DNA from: Gloeothece verrucosa PCC 7822
Lineage (GTDB): Bacteria > Cyanobacteriota > Cyanobacteriia > Cyanobacteriales > Microcystaceae
Reading direction: 5' to 3'
Assembly (NCBI RefSeq): GCF_000147335.1
Contig: NC_014501.1
Coordinates: 5,758,501 to 5,822,500, forward strand
DNA: 64,000 nucleotides
Position numbers and translations under genes: made by a program. Below the pieces are notes generated by a model. That model did not search any database, was not told the origin of the DNA, and saw only the letters and a list, made by a program, of their open reading frames with translations. Positions 59,952 through 64,000 of the stretch are shown here, piece after piece; position 1 is the first letter of the stretch; each line of letters starts with the position of its first letter.

Positions 59952-61265
59952 ATGAAAATTAAAATCGCTTATGATATTACTGTACTCGGAAACTATTTTA
60001 GCTTATTTGATTCTAAAATAGGAATTTATCGAGTCACCGAAGAATTATTATTAGAAATGTTAAAAATAGATGATATTAATTTATTTTTAGTGGGATTAGC
60101 TAGTGAAACACCTGCCACCACTTCAATTAATTGCCCTCTTTATATAGAAAGCTATTTACGAGAATATTCTAAAAACTTTGTTAATTCTTTTGAAAGTAAA
60201 TTTAAATTAAATTTTATTTATAAAAATTTATTTAAAGTCTATTTTTCAAAAAACTTTCAAAAACTTCCTAAATACTCGTTATTATCTATTTTTGTCCGAG
60301 GATTGTATAAAATTTTACAAAAAAGCCAACTATTGTTATACGATAATAATCATCAATTTTTTAATTTTAAAGAATATGATATTTTTCATTCTTTATTTTA
60401 CAAACTTCCTTCTGAAGAATTAACAGGAAACCTCCCTAGATTATTAATGATATATGATCTAATTCCCATTACTGCTCAACAATTTGTTACCCCTAAGCTA
60501 ACCAGTTATTTTAAAGAACTTCTTAAAAGTATTAATCTTCAAAAAGATTGGATAACCTGCATATCAGAATATACTAGACAAGAGTTTTGTGAATATACAG
60601 GAATGTCATCTGAGCGCACATTTGTTACCCATTTAGCCGCCGATAATAAATTTTATCCAGTTACAGATACCAGTTATATTAAAACAATTATACAACAATA
60701 TAATATTCCTGACAAAAACTATTTTCTCTGTCTCGCAAGTCAACTCGACCCGAGAAAAAATATTGCTCATTTAATAAAGAGTTTTGTTCGGTTATTATCT
60801 GAACAACCTAATCTAGATGTCAACCTAGTTTTAATTGGAACGCAACGACATAAACGAGTAGAAATAATTAATTTAATGCAAAAATTATCTGAATTTAAAG
60901 ACAGAATTATTTTTACTGGATATGTCCCAGATGAAGATTTAAGTCCCCTTTATAGTGGTGCAACAGCATTCATATTTCCTTCATTATATGAAGGATTTGG
61001 TTTGCCAATTCTCGAAGCTATGCAATGTGGAACACCAGTTATTAGTTCTAATGCTACTTCACTACCAGAGGTCGCCGGCGAAGCGGCTATTCTAGTCAAT
61101 CCTAAAGATGAAGATGCCCTTTGTCAAGCCATGATTAATGTTCTCAAAGATAGAAACTTATGCCAAAATTTAACTCAGAAAGGTTTAGAAAAATCTAAAC
61201 AATTTAGTTGGTCTAAATGTGCAGTAAAAACGGTAGAAATTTACAAAAAAATTCTCAATCACTAA
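59952..61265 (+). CDS. GT4 glycosyltransferase, tandem paralogue 2
   Basis: Same layout as its neighbours: IGIYRVTEELLLEML at the N-terminus, MIYDLIPITAQQFV, WITCISEYTRQEFCEYTGMSSERTFVTHLAAD, and LYEGFGLPILEAMQCGTPVIS with the E-x7-E motif. The N-terminal domain carries a Phe/Lys-rich stretch, about residues 75-140, not shared closely with the others, which may set acceptor choice. Confidence 0.9.
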   Translation: MKIKIAYDITVLGNYFSLFDSKIGIYRVTEELLLEMLKIDDINLFLVGLASETPATTSINCPLYIESYLREYSKNFVNSFESKFKLNFIYKNLFKVYFSKNFQKLPKYSLLSIFVRGLYKILQKSQLLLYDNNHQFFNFKEYDIFHSLFYKLPSEELTGNLPRLLMIYDLIPITAQQFVTPKLTSYFKELLKSINLQKDWITCISEYTRQEFCEYTGMSSERTFVTHLAADNKFYPVTDTSYIKTIIQQYNIPDKNYFLCLASQLDPRKNIAHLIKSFVRLLSEQPNLDVNLVLIGTQRHKRVEIINLMQKLSEFKDRIIFTGYVPDEDLSPLYSGATAFIFPSLYEGFGLPILEAMQCGTPVISSNATSLPEVAGEAAILVNPKDEDALCQAMINVLKDRNLCQNLTQKGLEKSKQFSWSKCAVKTVEIYKKILNH

Positions 61266-61273
61266 TTTAAATT

Positions 61274-62575
61274 ATGAAAGTTGCTTATGATATTTCAGTT
61301 TTAGGTCAAGGATATGTTAACCCCAAAGCCAGAACAGGGGTTTATCGAGTTGTTGAATCACTATTTTGGGAATTAGTGAATCGAAAAGATATTGATGTCA
61401 TAGGGATTTCTTTGAATCAATCAAGCGGAACCTGGAACGATGTCAGTTGCTCTTTATATATAGATGAAAATTTAGAGAAATTACAGAAATATTATCAATC
61501 ATCTTATAAAAATTTACAATTTATATCTCAACTTTTGGCAAAAGCAGTTAATTTACAAAAAAAATTAGTTGAAATATCTCTAAAAAAACATCAATTTTTT
61601 TATAAACCATCTTTAGCCATACAGATTCCTTTTGAAAAATTGTTAAATTTATTTTTACAACCAATAGTTAAAATTAATGAATTTCAAATATATCATTCTC
61701 CATTTGATGCTTTACACAAAATACAAGAAAATAAGATTAGTAGAATTTTAACAATTTATGATTTAATTCCTATTCTTAATCCTGAAAAATTTACCCAGAA
61801 TAAATATAGACAATTTTTAAATATTATCGACAGTATTAATAAACAACAAGATTGGATAACCTGTATATCAGAAAATACTAAACAAGACTTTTGCAATTAT
61901 ACAGGGATGAATCCTGACCGAGTTTTTGTTACTCCTTTAGCGGCTGCTCAACATTTTTATCCAGTTGATAATCTAGAAATTATCATTGATTGCTTGAAAA
62001 AATATAAAATTCCTAATCAACCCTATTTATTAAGTCTTTGTACCCTTGAACCCCGAAAAAATCTAAGTTTTTTAATCCGTTGTTTTGCTCAAATTCTTAA
62101 CGATGATCCCAGTTTAGAAATTAATCTAGTCTTAGTTGGCATTAAAGGATGGAAAAATGCCGATATCTTTGAAACAGTTCAAACTAACCCTCAACTCCGA
62201 AATCGAGTTATCTTTACTGGCTATATTCCCGATGAAGACTTAAGCGCTATTTATAGCGGCGCAACAGCATTTGTTTATCCTTCTCTATATGAAGGCTTTG
62301 GTTTACCTCCTTTAGAAGCCATGCAATGTGGTACACCCGTTATTACTTCTAATACCAGTTCCTTACCCGAAGTCGTAGGAAATGCAGGAATTATGATTGA
62401 TCCAAAACAAGAAGATGACTTATGCCAAGCCATGCTAAACGTCATTAATAACTCACAATTAAGAGCTAGTTTATCTCAAAAAGGTATTCAAAAAGCCAGT
62501 CAATTTAGTTGGGCTAAATGTGCCGAAGAAACGGTTAAAGTTTATCGCCTTGCCACTGAACATAAAAATGATTAA
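61274..62575 (+). CDS. GT4 glycosyltransferase, tandem paralogue 3
   Basis: RTGVYRVVESLFWELV, LTIYDLIPILNPEKF, WITCISENTKQDFCNYTGMNPDRVFVT and LYEGFGLPPLEAMQCGTPVIT follow the same order as in the two preceding genes. An extra helical segment around residues 80-135 is rich in Lys and Leu. It starts 8 bases after its neighbour, so all three are one transcript. Confidence 0.9.
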   Translation: MKVAYDISVLGQGYVNPKARTGVYRVVESLFWELVNRKDIDVIGISLNQSSGTWNDVSCSLYIDENLEKLQKYYQSSYKNLQFISQLLAKAVNLQKKLVEISLKKHQFFYKPSLAIQIPFEKLLNLFLQPIVKINEFQIYHSPFDALHKIQENKISRILTIYDLIPILNPEKFTQNKYRQFLNIIDSINKQQDWITCISENTKQDFCNYTGMNPDRVFVTPLAAAQHFYPVDNLEIIIDCLKKYKIPNQPYLLSLCTLEPRKNLSFLIRCFAQILNDDPSLEINLVLVGIKGWKNADIFETVQTNPQLRNRVIFTGYIPDEDLSAIYSGATAFVYPSLYEGFGLPPLEAMQCGTPVITSNTSSLPEVVGNAGIMIDPKQEDDLCQAMLNVINNSQLRASLSQKGIQKASQFSWAKCAEETVKVYRLATEHKND

Positions 62576-62583
62576 CGATAAAA

Positions 62584-63762
62584 ATGAAATTACTTTACAC
62601 CCTCACAACTTATCCCCCCGCTATCGGAGGAGCGCAACTCCATCAACATTTACTCGCACAACAATTAAACAAAAATCATGACATTCAAGTGGTCAGTCAT
62701 TGGAGTCAAAACCGAACTGACTGGTTACTCGGAACTACCTTAAAAGCCCCAGAAGAGAGTAAAGACTATATTATTGATGAGATTAAAGTTCATCAATTTG
62801 GACTTTCTAAACAAGACAAATTAAAATTATTGCCATATCTTCCTATCTATTATCCTTTAATGGATATTGCTCTGCCCAAAATAGCCTCCTGTATCCAACA
62901 ATATTTGTCTCCCTATGCCGAGAAAGCCAATCTAATTCATAATGTTCGTATAGGTAGAGAAGGCATCAGTTATGCTTCCCTACAAGCCGCCAGAAAAAAA
63001 AATATTCCCTTTGTTTTAACCCCCGTTCATCACCCTCGCTGGAAAGGGTGGCGTTATCGTGCCTATAATAAACTCTATCAATTAGCCGATGCCGTAATTG
63101 CTCTTACGCAAGCAGAAAAACAAATATTCATTGACTTAGGAGTATCTCCCGATAAAATTTTTGTCACTGGACACGGCCCCATTTTATCAAACACAGCCGA
63201 CGCAAAAACTTTTAGGCAACACTATCAAATTGATGAGCCTATTGTTTTATTTTTAGCTCAACATTATCCCTACAAAGGCTATCAACAACTGCTACAAGCT
63301 ACCTCTCTTGTCTGGGAAAAAATTCCCGAAACTCAATTTGTTTTTGTTGGGCCTACTGTGGCTCAGTCTGAGAGTTATTTTAGTCTATTTAAAGATAAAC
63401 GTATTCACCGTTTAGGCGCAGTTTCTTTACAAGAAAAAACAAATGCTTTAGCCGCTTGTACCCTCTTGTGTGTTCCTTCTACTCAAGAAAGTTTTGGCGG
63501 CGTTTACACAGAAGCTTGGAGTTTTGGTAAACCGGTTATCGGTTGTAATATTCCTGCGGTTGGCGAAGTGGTTACCAATGGAGTTGATGGTTATCTCGTC
63601 TCTCAAAGTGCCCCAGATATTGCGGATAGCATTTGTCAATTATTATTAAATCCTAGCCAAGCTCAAGCAATGGGAGCAGCCGGACAAAAAAAAGTCGAGT
63701 TAAATTTTACTTGGAAACGACTAGCACAAAAAACCGAACAAGTTTATCTCAATTTAATCTAA
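62584..63762 (+). CDS. GT4 glycosyltransferase
   Basis: A fourth family 4 enzyme, not closely related to the three before it. LYTLTTYPPAIGGAQLHQHLLAQQL has the N-terminal glycine loop of GT-B enzymes. VLTPVHHPRWKGWRYRAYNKLYQLADAVIALT contains acceptor-site residues. The donor site is STQESFGGVYTEAWSFGKPVIGCNIPAVGEVV. No membrane helix. It is the last gene of the sugar block, 8 bases after paralogue 3. Confidence 0.9.
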   Translation: MKLLYTLTTYPPAIGGAQLHQHLLAQQLNKNHDIQVVSHWSQNRTDWLLGTTLKAPEESKDYIIDEIKVHQFGLSKQDKLKLLPYLPIYYPLMDIALPKIASCIQQYLSPYAEKANLIHNVRIGREGISYASLQAARKKNIPFVLTPVHHPRWKGWRYRAYNKLYQLADAVIALTQAEKQIFIDLGVSPDKIFVTGHGPILSNTADAKTFRQHYQIDEPIVLFLAQHYPYKGYQQLLQATSLVWEKIPETQFVFVGPTVAQSESYFSLFKDKRIHRLGAVSLQEKTNALAACTLLCVPSTQESFGGVYTEAWSFGKPVIGCNIPAVGEVVTNGVDGYLVSQSAPDIADSICQLLLNPSQAQAMGAAGQKKVELNFTWKRLAQKTEQVYLNLI

Positions 63763-63837
63763 AAATTTGCTATGGCTCCCTTGAAATTACCTCGATTTAT
63801 GAAATAATACAAATAAACTTATCTCGATTCGGTCATC

Positions 63838-64000
63838 ATGTATCAGACTGATCCACCCCGGCCTCCAAAAGAGACTCTACCTACCATGTATGATCTCAAA
63901 AGCGAAGATCCAGAGGAACCCGGCTTGCCAGACGAATTTCATGATTTACAACCCGAATTATTGCGACGGACGTTTCAACCTACCAATTATTCCCCAGATG
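63838..64000 (+). CDS. Uma2 family protein, 3' end outside window
   Basis: Only the first 54 residues are visible: MYQTDPPRPPKETLPTMYDL, then SEDPEEPGLPDEFHDLQPELLRRTF. This proline-rich start with the PEEPGLPDEFHDLQP block is typical of the Uma2 (DUF820) proteins abundant in cyanobacteria, which have a restriction-endonuclease-like fold and unknown function. The ATG is at 63838. Confidence 0.8.
   Translation, partial: MYQTDPPRPPKETLPTMYDLKSEDPEEPGLPDEFHDLQPELLRRTFQPTNYSPD

Overview
The window is chromosomal DNA of a cyanobacterium, most like the unicellular Chroococcales (Cyanothece/Gloeothece/Microcystis/Synechocystis type). The evidence is photosystem I psaK, a split RNA polymerase beta' subunit (rpoC2), menG of phylloquinone synthesis, crtD of myxol carotenoids, the plastid-type genes ycf19/yggT, ycf35 and ycf46, a COP23 protein, and several HIP1 octamers (GCGATCGC, e.g. 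2490, 4587, 16680, 29728). No transposase, phage gene, CRISPR array or rRNA was found. One tRNA (Ser-GCU) is present.

Region by region. 1-3721: aroE (5' end cut by the window), a secreted glycerophosphodiester phosphodiesterase with a PEP-CTERM tail, two hypotheticals and a YggT protein. 3789-7457: crtD lies downstream of an arsenic operon arsR-acr3-arsC on the minus strand. Two exact ATCAA-N6-TTGAT palindromes sit at the arsR start codon and ahead of acr3. 7724-9688: DUF1003, CadD-like and DUF202 membrane proteins. 9926-14941: plastoquinone prenyltransferase, a COP23 protein, a trypsin-like protease with a PPC domain, and a baeRF-type protein. 14985-21162: DUF445, menG, prolyl oligopeptidase, and a methyltransferase-like membrane gene broken by one in-frame stop codon. 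21269-30046: rpoC2, rpoB (no rpoC1 between them), tatD and rpsT. 30344-31663: a HisD homologue whose catalytic and zinc-binding residues are largely replaced.

32789-36981 is the most distinctive accessory block. It is an AT-rich, same-strand cassette encoding a von Willebrand A protein, a PP2C phosphatase fused to TPRs, a protein kinase and a zinc-ribbon protein. The first three match the TerY-P type phosphorylation triad known from comparative genomics of Ter stress systems. The fourth is a possible dedicated partner.

37103-46539: ycf35, ycf46, a ribbon-helix-helix-like protein, cysK, an LptF/G permease, psaK, tRNA-Ser with a decayed partial copy of its 3' half just downstream, an amino-acid-type ABC binding lipoprotein, a class-A-like serine hydrolase and an NlpC/P60 peptidase. 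46644-48581: an MFS transporter and a HAD hydrolase.

48801-63762 is a surface polysaccharide locus: the ABC exporter Wzm/Wzt, two methyltransferases, a GDP-sugar dehydratase-like SDR, a GT9-like glycosyltransferase and four GT4 glycosyltransferases, three of which are tandem paralogues. Wzm and Wzt are separated by a more GC-rich insert carrying DUF2252 and MarC-family genes. The window ends inside a Uma2-family gene.
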